This document shows, one piece after another, positions 53,316-61,598 of a stretch of 64,000 bases of DNA. The notes under the pieces were generated by a model. It ran no database searches and was not told the origin of the DNA. It saw only the letters and a program-made list of their open reading frames with translations. Within the stretch, counting starts at the first letter, position 1, and every line of letters begins with the position of its first letter. This DNA is from Bacilli bacterium. Its GTDB lineage: Bacteria; Bacillota_I; Bacilli_A; RF39; UBA660. The translations under genes and the position numbers were made by a program. The stretch spans positions 92,943-156,942 of the forward strand of contig JAFSDH010000001.1 of NCBI GenBank assembly GCA_017436345.1, written 5' to 3'.

Positions 53316-53753
53316 ATGGCAATACAAGGAACAACAAAAACTTTAGATACTACTAAGAGAGATAATTTAAATACTAGTATGAGTTCATCAGCTTATATTA
53401 GTGCAGTAGGTGTTGGAACTGATCCAAGTGGATATGCGGGTATTAAAAGTGGTTTTAGTACTGCATTAGATGGTGCGATTGATACATATATAAAAGCGAT
53501 TAATGATAAATTAGATGAAATGGTAACTGCTGCTAATGTAAGTCAAGCTTTTCGTGGTCCATATATTGAAAGTGCTGTAAAAAAACTAATAACAGCATTG
53601 AAGGACGAAGCAATGTCTTACACTACTGCTTTAAAAGAAGCAGAAAAAGCAATAATTAATCAAGTTGTTAGTTTATATTCTGATCAAAGTATTTCTGCTG
53701 GAGAATCTATGAACACAGATACTTCAAAGTTATCTAATGAAACTCAAGGATAG
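53316..53753 (+). CDS. WXG100-like protein with an FRG turn
   Basis: This is a 145-residue Ala/Thr/Ser-rich helical protein. The turn reads QAFRGPY (about residues 80-86), a Phe-Arg-Gly variant of WXG. The helix after it is AMSYTTALKEAEKAI. It is longer than typical WXG100 proteins by an N-terminal segment of about 35 residues. AGGAGGAATAAT precedes the ATG. It closes the cluster and is followed by a terminator. Confidence 0.65.
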   Translation: MAIQGTTKTLDTTKRDNLNTSMSSSAYISAVGVGTDPSGYAGIKSGFSTALDGAIDTYIKAINDKLDEMVTAANVSQAFRGPYIESAVKKLITALKDEAMSYTTALKEAEKAIINQVVSLYSDQSISAGESMNTDTSKLSNETQG

Positions 53754-53759
53754 TAAATT

Positions 53760-53786
53760 AGAATGGTTTAACCATTCTTTTTTTTA
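53760..53786 (+). terminator. Rho-independent terminator of the type VII cluster
   Basis: AGAATGGTT / AACCATTCT then T8. Confidence 0.85.
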
Positions 53787-53839
53787 TTTTTAATTCTATT
53801 TTTTTAGACTTAATCATTTTATTTATATAGGTGATTAGT

Positions 53840-54943
53840 TTGAAGAAATTTTTTTTATATACTTTTTTTATTCTTTTATTTTTTTCTTATTCATCTGTTT
53901 ATGCATTATGTGAAAATAGTAAGAGTTGTATTCTTATTGATAATAATAGTGGACGTATTTTATATTCTAAAAATAGTAATGAAAAGATGCTTATAGCATC
54001 TACTACTAAGTTAATGACTTTTTTAATAGCTTATGAAAATGGTAATTTGGATGATATATACAAAGTAGGAGAAGAAGTTTTATCAATGTATGGTACTAGT
54101 ATTTATTTAAGTAAAGGAGAGGATATGAGTCTTAGAGATTTATTATATGGTCTTATTCTTAGAAGTGGTAATGATAGTAGTGTAGTGATTGCTCATAATG
54201 TATTTGGTGATTATGATAAGTTTATTTCTAAGATGAATGAAAGGGCATTGGAACTTGGTATGAATGATACTGTTTTTTATAACCCACATGGGTTAGATGA
54301 AGATACTAAAAATTATTCTACTAGTTATGATATGGCCTTGCTTTCTAAGTATTTACATACTATTCCTTTTTATTTAGAAGTGTCTTCAACTAAACATTAT
54401 GAAACAAGTACTTCTTTAAAAGCATATGACTGGTATAATCGAAATAAGATGATTTCTTCTTATAGATATACAGTTAGTGGTAAAAATGGCTATACGCCTT
54501 TAGCTGGAAAAACTTTGGTTAGTGGAGCTGTTTTAGGAGATTTATCTTTATCATCAGTTAGTTTAAATGATAATGATATTTATAATACTCATAAATCTTT
54601 ATATGAATATGGTTTTTCTAAATATGAAAATTATTTAATTATAAATAAAGATATGTTTTCTTATAAAGATGATTATTATAAGGGAACTTTATATGTAAAA
54701 AATTCTTTTTATTATCCCGTATTAGAAGAAGAAAAAAATAAAATTTCTTTGGTATTAAAAATAATAAAAGGAATTGATACAAATAAGAGTTCAGTAGTTG
54801 GTAAAATATATGTTTATTTAGATAAAGATATTATTCATACTGATGATTTATATTTAAAGAGAGGTATTGGTACTAAGACTTTATCTTTCTTTGAGAAAAT
54901 CATTTTATTCTTTAAAAATCTTTTTGTTGAAAAAAATAATTAA
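53840..54943 (+). CDS. D-alanyl-D-alanine carboxypeptidase (DacF/DacB type, S11)
   Basis: This is a 367-residue exported penicillin-binding protein. A signal peptide (about 1-24) is followed by SxxK in ASTTKLM, then LRSGNDSS (SxN motif). The third motif reads GKNGYTPLAGKT, where most family members have KTGYT. AGGTGA fits TTG at 53840; the in-frame GTG at 53831 lies inside that site. The C-terminus has a short basic hydrophobic tail. It trims pentapeptides; relatives in spore-formers act in cortex or septum synthesis. Confidence 0.88.
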   Translation: MKKFFLYTFFILLFFSYSSVYALCENSKSCILIDNNSGRILYSKNSNEKMLIASTTKLMTFLIAYENGNLDDIYKVGEEVLSMYGTSIYLSKGEDMSLRDLLYGLILRSGNDSSVVIAHNVFGDYDKFISKMNERALELGMNDTVFYNPHGLDEDTKNYSTSYDMALLSKYLHTIPFYLEVSSTKHYETSTSLKAYDWYNRNKMISSYRYTVSGKNGYTPLAGKTLVSGAVLGDLSLSSVSLNDNDIYNTHKSLYEYGFSKYENYLIINKDMFSYKDDYYKGTLYVKNSFYYPVLEEEKNKISLVLKIIKGIDTNKSSVVGKIYVYLDKDIIHTDDLYLKRGIGTKTLSFFEKIILFFKNLFVEKNN

Positions 54944-54955
54944 AGTGTGTATAAT
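54927..54955 (+). promoter_or_regulatory. SigA promoter of rluB
   Basis: TTGAAA (54927-54932), a 17-bp spacer and TATAAT (54950-54955). The -35 lies inside the carboxypeptidase gene. Confidence 0.7.
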
Positions 54956-54972
54956 ATGTTCGGGTGATTTTT

Positions 54973-55686
54973 ATGGAACGTTTACAAAAAGTTATTGCAT
55001 CTTGTGGTGTTGCTTCTCGTCGTAAGGCAGAAGAATTAATTTTAGCTAAAAAGGTTACTGTTAATGGTCGAGTTGTTTCAGAACTTGGTGTTAAGGTTAG
55101 TGATAAAGATATTATTGAAGTAAATGGTGAAAGATTAAATCGTGAAGAAAAAGTATATTATTTATTAAATAAACCTCGTGGTGTTATTACTTCTACTACT
55201 GATGATAAGGGTAGAACTACTGTTGTATCTTTGATTAATGAAGATAAAAGAATTTATCCTGTTGGTAGACTTGATTATGACACTACTGGTGCTTTAATTT
55301 TAACTAATGATGGCGAATTTGCTAATATGATGATGCATCCTAGTAATAATATTGATAAAGTTTATGTTGCTAAGATAAAAGGGATTTTACTTCCAAGTGA
55401 AATTATGCAATTGAAAAAAGGTATTGTTTTAGATGGTGTTAAAACTTCTAATGCTAAGGTAAAAGTTAAGAAAATTGATAAGGAAAACAATACTTCGATT
55501 GTTGAACTTATTATTCATGAAGGAAAAAATCATCAAGTTAAAAGAATGTTTGAAGCAGTCGGAAAAGATGTTATTAAGTTAAAACGTGAAAGAATTGCTT
55601 TTTTAGATTTAAGAGGGCTTAATTCTGGTGAATATAGAAAATTAAGTCATAAGGAAGTTTCACAACTTTATGTACTTGTAAAATAG
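54973..55686 (+). CDS. rluB: RsuA/RluB-type pseudouridine synthase
   Basis: This is a 237-residue enzyme. The N-terminal S4 domain (about 1-60) has RLQKVIASCGVASRRKAEEL. The catalytic domain holds the motif GRLDYDTTGALILTNDGEFA and the KNHQVKRMFEAVG stretch. ATG at 54973 follows GGGTGA; an in-frame GTG at 54964 lies within it. RluB modifies U2605 of 23S rRNA in E. coli numbering. Its neighbour on the left is a carboxypeptidase, similar to the dacB/rluB region of B. subtilis. Confidence 0.9.
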   Translation: MERLQKVIASCGVASRRKAEELILAKKVTVNGRVVSELGVKVSDKDIIEVNGERLNREEKVYYLLNKPRGVITSTTDDKGRTTVVSLINEDKRIYPVGRLDYDTTGALILTNDGEFANMMMHPSNNIDKVYVAKIKGILLPSEIMQLKKGIVLDGVKTSNAKVKVKKIDKENNTSIVELIIHEGKNHQVKRMFEAVGKDVIKLKRERIAFLDLRGLNSGEYRKLSHKEVSQLYVLVK

Positions 55687-55695
55687 GGTGGTTAT

Positions 55696-56304
55696 ATGAA
55701 AAAGGTTTTGGTTTATGAAAATGATCAGGTTAATGAATATGATGTAGAATTTAATCAAGAATATATGGATATACTATTAGAAGAATATAGAAAAAGTTAT
55801 GCTTATTTAAGAGAGGGTAGTGTTCTATCTTGTGGAAAATGTAGTAAGGATGCTGTTTTAAATATGATTCATTATTTTGATGAAGTAGTATCATTTGGTG
55901 TTAGTGCAACTGATATTGATAAATATTATCAATTAAGTTTTATTGGAGCTATTAATCCTGTTGCTTATAATCTTTTAAAAGATAGTGATAATAAATTTGA
56001 TTTAAATAATAGAAAGATGCATTCTTTATTATATTGGGCAGAAGCTTTAGAGCATCGTAGTGAAGAACATAAAAAAAGAAGTGTTTGTGAGTTTGCACCA
56101 ATTAATGATTTTTTAGGAAAAGATGAAGGATTTGATACTGTTAATAATCTTAGTAGTTTATTTGAAGATATTACTTTGGTTTATTCTGGCAAAAAAGAAA
56201 ATCCAACAGCTAGTGAAGTTGAACTTTCACAAGTTGCTTCTAGATTTATAGAAAAGTTTAACGTGGTAAAAGAAATGCCTAAGGCATTAAAAAAAGGAGT
56301 TTAA
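55696..56304 (+). CDS. Hypothetical cytosolic protein, 202 aa
   Basis: A soluble protein of mixed charge containing three Cys in the first half (SCGKC and SVC later) and ASEVELSQVASRFIEKF near the C-terminus. AGGGTGG precedes the ATG, 9 nt after rluB, so it is probably co-transcribed. No family recognised. Confidence 0.5.
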   Translation: MKKVLVYENDQVNEYDVEFNQEYMDILLEEYRKSYAYLREGSVLSCGKCSKDAVLNMIHYFDEVVSFGVSATDIDKYYQLSFIGAINPVAYNLLKDSDNKFDLNNRKMHSLLYWAEALEHRSEEHKKRSVCEFAPINDFLGKDEGFDTVNNLSSLFEDITLVYSGKKENPTASEVELSQVASRFIEKFNVVKEMPKALKKGV

Positions 56305-56317
56305 ACTCCTTTTTTTA
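56289..56317. terminator. Bidirectional terminator
   Basis: A perfect 12-bp dyad AAAAAGGAGTTT / AAACTCCTTTTT, overlapping the plus-strand stop and abutting the minus-strand ferredoxin gene. Confidence 0.85.
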
Positions 56318-56512
56318 TTATTCATTTTCTTCAACGATTGCGCCAGTTGGGCAACTTTCTAATGCATCTTTGAAATCTTCTTCATCTTCTTTTTTTACTT
56401 CTGGATTAATTGTTTTTGATAATCCTTCATCATCAATTTCAAATATATTAGGTGCGATTGCTTGACAAGCTCCACAACCGATACAATTATCTCTTATTAC
56501 TTTTGCTTTCAT
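56318..56512 (-). CDS. Single-cluster 4Fe-4S ferredoxin
   Basis: This is a 64-residue protein. DNCIGCGACQ holds three ligands (Cys10, 13, 16) and SCPTGAI the fourth (about Cys56). The spacing matches monocluster ferredoxins of Bacillus type. GGAGGAG precedes the ATG on the minus strand. It acts as a small electron carrier; possible partners include the radical-SAM activase, though this is conjecture. Confidence 0.92.
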   Translation of the reverse strand: MKAKVIRDNCIGCGACQAIAPNIFEIDDEGLSKTINPEVKKEDEEDFKDALESCPTGAIVEENE

Positions 56513-56628
56513 AATATCTCCTCCAAAACAATTATAATATAAAAGATTTTTATATACAATTTAAATTTATTTTATTTACGTAATATATTTACTTATGTTA
56601 AAATAAAGTTATGATAGGAGGGATTGAT

Positions 56629-57459
56629 ATGGAAACAAGATCTTCAAGATATCTTGATGAAAATATATCAACTAGACCTAAGTCAACTCGTATGAGTAAA
56701 AATAAATATCTATATGATGAAGTTAATAATCGTATTGGATATGAAGAAATAGAAGATTTTTCTAGATATGGTGATTTTGAACTTGATAGTGAAAATACTA
56801 TAAAGACTAGAGAAGAATATCAAAAGAAAATGGCAGTTACTATTGATGATGTCGGATCAGAACCAGATATAGTTAAAGAAGAAAAAGTATATGATATTAA
56901 TTCAGTTTTGGAAGAAGCTAAAAAGAATCGTGTTGTTTCTGATGAGCTTGAGAAAAAGAGAAAACTTCAAAATGCTGAGTATAGTATTTTGGCTGATTTG
57001 AATCAAAAGTATCTTTCTAAAAAAGAAAAATTAGATGAAGATTTAGAAAAAGAAGGTATTAGAGAGCTTATAGATACGATAACTTCTAAAAATTTAGCAG
57101 CTGATTTGAAATTAAAAGAAGAAGAATATGATGATGGTGCTGAATTAATGAGTGAATTAATGGCAACTAATACTAGTTTAAATGTTCTTAATGATATAAA
57201 TTTAGAAGAAGAAATAGCAAAAGATATTTTAGCTAAAGATGATGATGATGATGATGAAATTGTTAATGAAGATGGTAATTTAGTTAATTCTTTTTATACT
57301 AGAAGCATGGATTTAACAGAACAGGATTTTGAACTTAGAGATGAAATTGTTAACGAAAGTAAAGAGAAAAGAAAAATATTAATTTTAGTAGTTCTTATTG
57401 TTCTTGTTATTATTGCGATTGCTGGTTTGTTTATACTGAAAAAAATTAATATTATATAA
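56629..57459 (+). CDS. Acidic protein with C-terminal membrane anchor
   Basis: This is a 276-residue protein. The first 250 residues are acidic and helical, with a DDDDDDE run near residue 205. A single C-terminal membrane helix follows (about 250-272, ILILVVLIVLVIIAIAGLF), so it is tail-anchored. GGAGGG precedes the ATG at 56629; an in-frame ATG 18 nt upstream contains the ribosome site and is rejected. No family recognised. Confidence 0.55.
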   Translation: METRSSRYLDENISTRPKSTRMSKNKYLYDEVNNRIGYEEIEDFSRYGDFELDSENTIKTREEYQKKMAVTIDDVGSEPDIVKEEKVYDINSVLEEAKKNRVVSDELEKKRKLQNAEYSILADLNQKYLSKKEKLDEDLEKEGIRELIDTITSKNLAADLKLKEEEYDDGAELMSELMATNTSLNVLNDINLEEEIAKDILAKDDDDDDEIVNEDGNLVNSFYTRSMDLTEQDFELRDEIVNESKEKRKILILVVLIVLVIIAIAGLFILKKINII

Positions 57460-57485
57460 AAGGTGATTCAAATCACCTTTTTTTC
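57458..57485 (+). terminator. Rho-independent terminator
   Basis: AAAAGGTGATT / AATCACCTTTT, loop CA, followed by T. It ends 13 nt before yunB. Confidence 0.85.
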
Positions 57486-57497
57486 ATATTATTTAAT

Positions 57498-58178
57498 ATG
57501 TTTAGAAAAAAATTTTTATTTATATTAATTCTTTTAATTATTTCAATTGGTTGTAGTGTTGCTTGTTTTGGGAGAATGATTGAAAAAAAGTTGTCGTTTT
57601 ATGTTGAAGAAGAGGTTAATAGAGTTTCTAATGTTTTGATAAGAGAGGTTTTAAACAAAGAGTTTTTAAACGAACTAGATATGTCTAATTTATTTTTGAT
57701 TAAACGTAATGATAACATGATTGAAGATATTAATTTTGATACGATTAAAATTAATCAAATTTTAGGTGAAATAAATGATAAAGTTATATATTATTTCAAT
57801 GAATTTGATAAGGGGCGAATAGATGATTTTTATGATTCGACTTTATTTAAGAAATATGATAATGGTGTTTATTTAGATATTTCTTTAGGAGTTATTTTTA
57901 AAAATCCTATTATTTATAATATTGGTCCTAAAATTCCTATTAAGCTTTTATTTAGTGGGGATGTAAAGTCAAATTTAGTTACTTCTGTTAAAGAATATGG
58001 GATAAACACAATTCTTCTTGAAATTGATGTAGAGATTGTCGTAACAGAGAAAATTATTTTTCCTTTTTCTAATAAATATGTAAGTATTATGTTTGATTTT
58101 CCTTTAGTTATTGAAATTATTTCAGGAAAAGTACCTGATGGGTATATTATTAATGAAAAGTTTGATATAATAGAATAG
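57498..58178 (+). CDS. yunB: Sporulation protein YunB
   Basis: This is a 226-residue protein with an N-terminal membrane helix (about 6-24). The soluble domain is typical of YunB: GVIFKNPIIYNIGPKIPIKL and GDVKSNLVTSVKEYGINTILLEIDVE, seen as consecutive blocks from about residue 130. The C-terminus has PFSNKYVSIMFDFP. In B. subtilis yunB is a sigma-E gene and mutants sporulate poorly. No Shine-Dalgarno sequence lies before the ATG. It immediately follows a terminator, and the -10-like CATATTAT (57485-57492) leaves no room for a leader. Confidence 0.85.
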   Translation: MFRKKFLFILILLIISIGCSVACFGRMIEKKLSFYVEEEVNRVSNVLIREVLNKEFLNELDMSNLFLIKRNDNMIEDINFDTIKINQILGEINDKVIYYFNEFDKGRIDDFYDSTLFKKYDNGVYLDISLGVIFKNPIIYNIGPKIPIKLLFSGDVKSNLVTSVKEYGINTILLEIDVEIVVTEKIIFPFSNKYVSIMFDFPLVIEIISGKVPDGYIINEKFDIIE

Positions 58179-58186
58179 ATTTTGTG

Positions 58187-58215
58187 TTTACAAAAAAAAT
58201 TATTTATGTTATATT
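58187..58215 (+). promoter_or_regulatory. SigA promoter with overlapping operator
   Basis: TTTACA (58187-58192), a 17-bp spacer and TATATT (58210-58215), extended -10 TG at 58207-58208. The transcript start is expected inside the palindrome at 58219-58236. Confidence 0.7.
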
Positions 58216-58218
58216 AAT

Positions 58219-58236
58219 CCCTTACATTTGTAAGGG
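58219..58236. promoter_or_regulatory. 18-bp palindromic operator, BlaI/CopY-like
   Basis: CCCTTACATTTGTAAGGG is a perfect 8-bp inverted repeat around TT. Its core TACAttTGTA equals the TACAnnTGTA box bound by BlaI/MecI/CopY repressors. It covers the expected transcription start of the 94-residue gene. Confidence 0.5.
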
Positions 58237-58252
58237 TGTAAGAGAGGTTTTG

Positions 58253-58537
58253 ATGAAAAATATAGAATTAAATAATATTAAATATACTCTTGAGAAGGAG
58301 TATAAAGATGCTTTTGTATATGATGATGTTGTTGATTTATGTACTGAGTATTTTGTTGAATTTGATTATATTTTTGGAGATTATTCTTATTCAAAATTAC
58401 GCTTAAAAGGTTTTTATGATAGTAAAAGTAAGAAGGCTAAAGAATTTAATGACATAAAGGGTCTTGATGACTATATAAGTAATTATTGCTCATATGATTG
58501 TAAATATTTTTTACTAAAAAAAGAAAATACAAAATAA
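58253..58537 (+). CDS. Small hypothetical protein, 94 aa
   Basis: A soluble, acidic, Tyr/Asp-rich protein (ELNNIKYTLEKEYKDAF at the start) with several Cys near the C-terminus (NYCSYDCKYF). AGAGAGG precedes the ATG at 58253; longer upstream extensions run into the promoter. It appears under control of the strong palindrome described separately. No family recognised. Confidence 0.55.
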   Translation: MKNIELNNIKYTLEKEYKDAFVYDDVVDLCTEYFVEFDYIFGDYSYSKLRLKGFYDSKSKKAKEFNDIKGLDDYISNYCSYDCKYFLLKKENTK

Positions 58538-58615
58538 AAGGTAAATATATATTGAAATCTATTGCAAAATCATGTTAAAATTATATGTAGTAGAGAATTA
58601 GAGGGAGGCAATAAT

Positions 58616-58891
58616 ATGTCAGAAGAAAAGAAAGTAATGTCTATAGTTCTAGAAGACGGATCAATCGATGAAGTTGAAGTTCTTTTATCTTTTGAATTTA
58701 CTGATACTAAGAAAGAATATATTGTTTATACTAAGAATGAAACAGATGATAATGGTAATGTTACTATTTATGTTGCATCTTTAGTAAGAACAGAAGATAG
58801 TGAACCAGTTTTAGGTAGTGTTGAATCTGATGAAGAATGGACAAGAATTAAGAGTGTTTTAAAAGAATTATCTAAACCTGATACTGAATAA
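58616..58891 (+). CDS. DUF1292-family protein (YrzB-like)
   Basis: This is a 91-residue acidic protein with the DUF1292 pattern: IVLEDGSIDEVEVLLSFEF near the start, then EYIVYTKNE and the closing DEEWTRIKSVLKEL. The start at 58616 has AGAGGGAGG upstream. A TTGAAA ... TAAAAT promoter (58552-58581, extended TG) precedes it. It is a widespread small Firmicutes protein of unknown role. Confidence 0.8.
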   Translation: MSEEKKVMSIVLEDGSIDEVEVLLSFEFTDTKKEYIVYTKNETDDNGNVTIYVASLVRTEDSEPVLGSVESDEEWTRIKSVLKELSKPDTE

Positions 58892-58922
58892 TAAGGAACA
58901 ATAATAAAAGGAGGTTTTTATT

Positions 58923-61532
58923 ATGAGCGAAGTGTATGGAGCAGAAGTGGATCTTTTTAGAGTACATGAAGAACCTTATACTGGACGTGCTAAATATGGT
59001 GCTAAGTCTAGTAGAGTTAGAATGACTGGAATGTCTTTTGCAAGTTTAAAAGAAAATATTAGACAAAAGAAAATTGCTAAGAAAGCCGCTAAATATAATG
59101 AAGAATATAGAGCGTTGTTTGATTTAGCAATTGGCGTTGATGAAGCTCGTCAAGAATATGGTGAAGGAAAAAGTGATTATTCTGTTGTAAAAGAAAATAT
59201 TGAATTATATAACAGACAAGCAAGAAGACTTGCTGAAATTGGTGTTCAAGTTTTAATGTTAACTTCAGATATTCAAAAAATTTCTTTTGAAAAAGAAACA
59301 AGTGCAAAAGCGTTAAAGGTTCCTGGTTTTTTAATTGGACCTTTAAAGATGTTAACTAAAGCCGGTCGTGAAAAGGCTAAATTAGAAAATGAAGCTCGTT
59401 TAGAAAAAGAAAAAGCTATTGCTGATGCTATTGTTGCAACGGCCGAAGAAGCTGTTGGGCAATTAAAAACTGATGAAGTTAATGAAGATAAATTAGATAG
59501 TCTTAAATTTGGAAATGTAACTGAAACAGTAGTTGATAAGTTAACTGAACCTACAGTTGATGAAGAAGCTAAGAAAAAAGCTGCTCAAGAAGAAGAAGAA
59601 AGAAAAGCAAGAGAAGCTGCTGAAGCGGAAGAAAAAGCTAGAGAAGCAGCAGCGGCTAAAGAAAAAGAAGAAATTGAAGCTAAAGAAAGACTAGCTAAAT
59701 TAAAAGCTAGTGGAGATGAAGCGCTTAAGAGAAATTATGGTAAAGGTAAGAAACCTGGACATGAAGGTGCTAAGAAAGCTACTGAAGCAGTTGAAAGAGA
59801 AGATGCTTTTGATGTTTTAAAAAGTGTTAATGATGTATATGGTATTGCCTTACTTAAATGTGATGAAAAACTAGAAGAGTTTTTAGGTATAAAAATAGAA
59901 GGTAAGACAGAATTGTTACTTCCACCTCAATATGGTGAAATGTTGAAGAAAGCTACTGGTGAAGATATTTCTAAAGAAGTTTATACGAATTCATATAGAA
60001 ATACATTAGCAGTTGTTAAATTAGCTAAAGTTTGGGAAAAAGTTGCTACTCGTGAAATTGCTTTGGAAGATGGTACTAAAGAAGTTGGTGCTTATGATGA
60101 AGAAAATAGAACTGCATTTAACTTTGTTATGGATGCTGTTGTTAATGGATTAAGTGCTGAAGAAATGAAAGCTAAAGCTGAAGCTGAATTAAGTGAAGAA
60201 GATGCTAAAGTTGTTACAGCTGCTGCAGAAGAATATGATGTAATTGTTGTTGGTATGCAAGTAGTAAAAGAAAATTTAACTGAAGAAAAAGTAGAAACTA
60301 GTGATCTTGAAGAAGAAACTGTTGTTGAAGATAAAGCTGAAATGTATAAAGTTGGTAATGCTAAATTGGCTGAAATTGGATTATCTTTATATAGTAAGAA
60401 AGTTGAAGTAGAAGAAGAGGAAGAAGTAATTGCTCCTGTTGTTACTGAGACTAAAGATGAAGAAGAAGCTGTTGTAGCTACTGATACAGAAGAAAAAGTT
60501 GAACCAGTTGTTGATGAAAAACCTAAGATGTCTTTAGGATTTGTAGATCAAATTGGTTCGTTAGTTGCAGAAATTGAAGCTTTAACTGCTCATAGAGATA
60601 GATTAAAAGGATTACTTGGTGATGAAGCTAACGAAGCTTTAGAAAGTTTAAATAATTCTATTAATGAAAGATTAGCTAAAATTAATGCTTTAGCTTCTGG
60701 AAGTATTGTATCTCTTGGAAAAGATGGAGATAAAAAAGAAGCTACAGTTGTTGAAACTAAAGAAGAAGATGTAGTTGAAGAAGACTTAACAGATGAAGAA
60801 GAAGTTGTTGTAACTCCAGCTGAAAAAGATGAAAAAAAAGTTATTTCTACTTCTGAAGAAATGAAAGTTGAAGAAAAAGCAGAAATAGATGCTAGAGTAG
60901 TTACTGGAGCTCATGTTCATGTAGATGCTAAACCTGAAAATTTTTCGCCTGATAATAGATATGCAGCTGCAAAAAGAGATCCTTATATAAGATTAATATC
61001 TGGTAAATATGAACCAGAAGAAGAAGCTAAAGTTGCTAATCATGGTATTTTAACTGATGCAGAAAAAGAAGAAGCAATTGAATGGTGGACTAGAATGGGA
61101 GCTGTTTTAGATAGCCCTGAAAGTCAAAAGCTTTCTGAAATTAGACTTGAAGAATTGAGAAAGAAAGAAGAAAGAGAAGCTTTAGAAAGACAAGTTGCTG
61201 ATCAAGAATTTGAAGTAAAAAAACAACGTAGAATTGATGAAGAACATGAACGTATGAGAGAACAAACTGCTCGTTTACAACTTGCACATTGCAAACCTTT
61301 AGAAGAATATGATATTGATGAATTTATTGCTGCTAATGGTCAAAATGTTGCAGAAGAAGATAGATTTACTACTCCATCTGGATTAGTTAGTTATATGGAA
61401 AAACGTGCTCCTAAAATGTACGAAGAAATGATGACAAGTTATAATGAATCTATGGCTGAAAAACAAGCTAGAATGATTGAAAATGGTCATGAGTTCAGTG
61501 AAGAAAGTGTAGAAAAATTTAGTAAAAAATAA
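58923..61532 (+). CDS. Very acidic coiled-coil protein, 869 aa
   Basis: Residues 1-130 are basic and helical, with GRAKYGAKSSRVRMTGMSF at the start. From about 190 onward the protein is Glu/Ala/Lys/Val-rich, with long coiled-coil runs (EEEERKAREAAEAEEKA, about 222-238). An acidic linker follows (about 500-650), then a C-terminal helical part. There is no signal peptide, membrane helix or anchor. GGAGG precedes the ATG. Alanine and GCT codons are more frequent than in neighbouring genes. It could be a cytoskeletal or nucleoid-associated scaffold; I cannot assign a family. Confidence 0.65.
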   Translation: MSEVYGAEVDLFRVHEEPYTGRAKYGAKSSRVRMTGMSFASLKENIRQKKIAKKAAKYNEEYRALFDLAIGVDEARQEYGEGKSDYSVVKENIELYNRQARRLAEIGVQVLMLTSDIQKISFEKETSAKALKVPGFLIGPLKMLTKAGREKAKLENEARLEKEKAIADAIVATAEEAVGQLKTDEVNEDKLDSLKFGNVTETVVDKLTEPTVDEEAKKKAAQEEEERKAREAAEAEEKAREAAAAKEKEEIEAKERLAKLKASGDEALKRNYGKGKKPGHEGAKKATEAVEREDAFDVLKSVNDVYGIALLKCDEKLEEFLGIKIEGKTELLLPPQYGEMLKKATGEDISKEVYTNSYRNTLAVVKLAKVWEKVATREIALEDGTKEVGAYDEENRTAFNFVMDAVVNGLSAEEMKAKAEAELSEEDAKVVTAAAEEYDVIVVGMQVVKENLTEEKVETSDLEEETVVEDKAEMYKVGNAKLAEIGLSLYSKKVEVEEEEEVIAPVVTETKDEEEAVVATDTEEKVEPVVDEKPKMSLGFVDQIGSLVAEIEALTAHRDRLKGLLGDEANEALESLNNSINERLAKINALASGSIVSLGKDGDKKEATVVETKEEDVVEEDLTDEEEVVVTPAEKDEKKVISTSEEMKVEEKAEIDARVVTGAHVHVDAKPENFSPDNRYAAAKRDPYIRLISGKYEPEEEAKVANHGILTDAEKEEAIEWWTRMGAVLDSPESQKLSEIRLEELRKKEEREALERQVADQEFEVKKQRRIDEEHERMREQTARLQLAHCKPLEEYDIDEFIAANGQNVAEEDRFTTPSGLVSYMEKRAPKMYEEMMTSYNESMAEKQARMIENGHEFSEESVEKFSKK

Positions 61533-61556
61533 GACTCTTAAAGAGTCTTTTTTTTA
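61531..61556 (+). terminator. Rho-independent terminator
   Basis: AGACTCT / AGAGTCT, loop TAA, then T8. The stem starts at the stop codon. Confidence 0.85.
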
Positions 61557-61584
61557 TTATATTCATATTATATTCATATAATAT
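61556..61584. repeat. Tandem 11-mer and palindrome before a hypothetical gene
   Basis: ATTATATTCAT occurs twice in tandem (61556-61566, 61567-61577). ATATTATAT-TC-ATATAATAT (61565-61584) is a perfect 9-bp inverted repeat that contains a TATAAT at 61577-61582. It may be an operator on the promoter of the next gene. Confidence 0.5.
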
Positions 61585-61598
61585 AATATGGTGATTAT

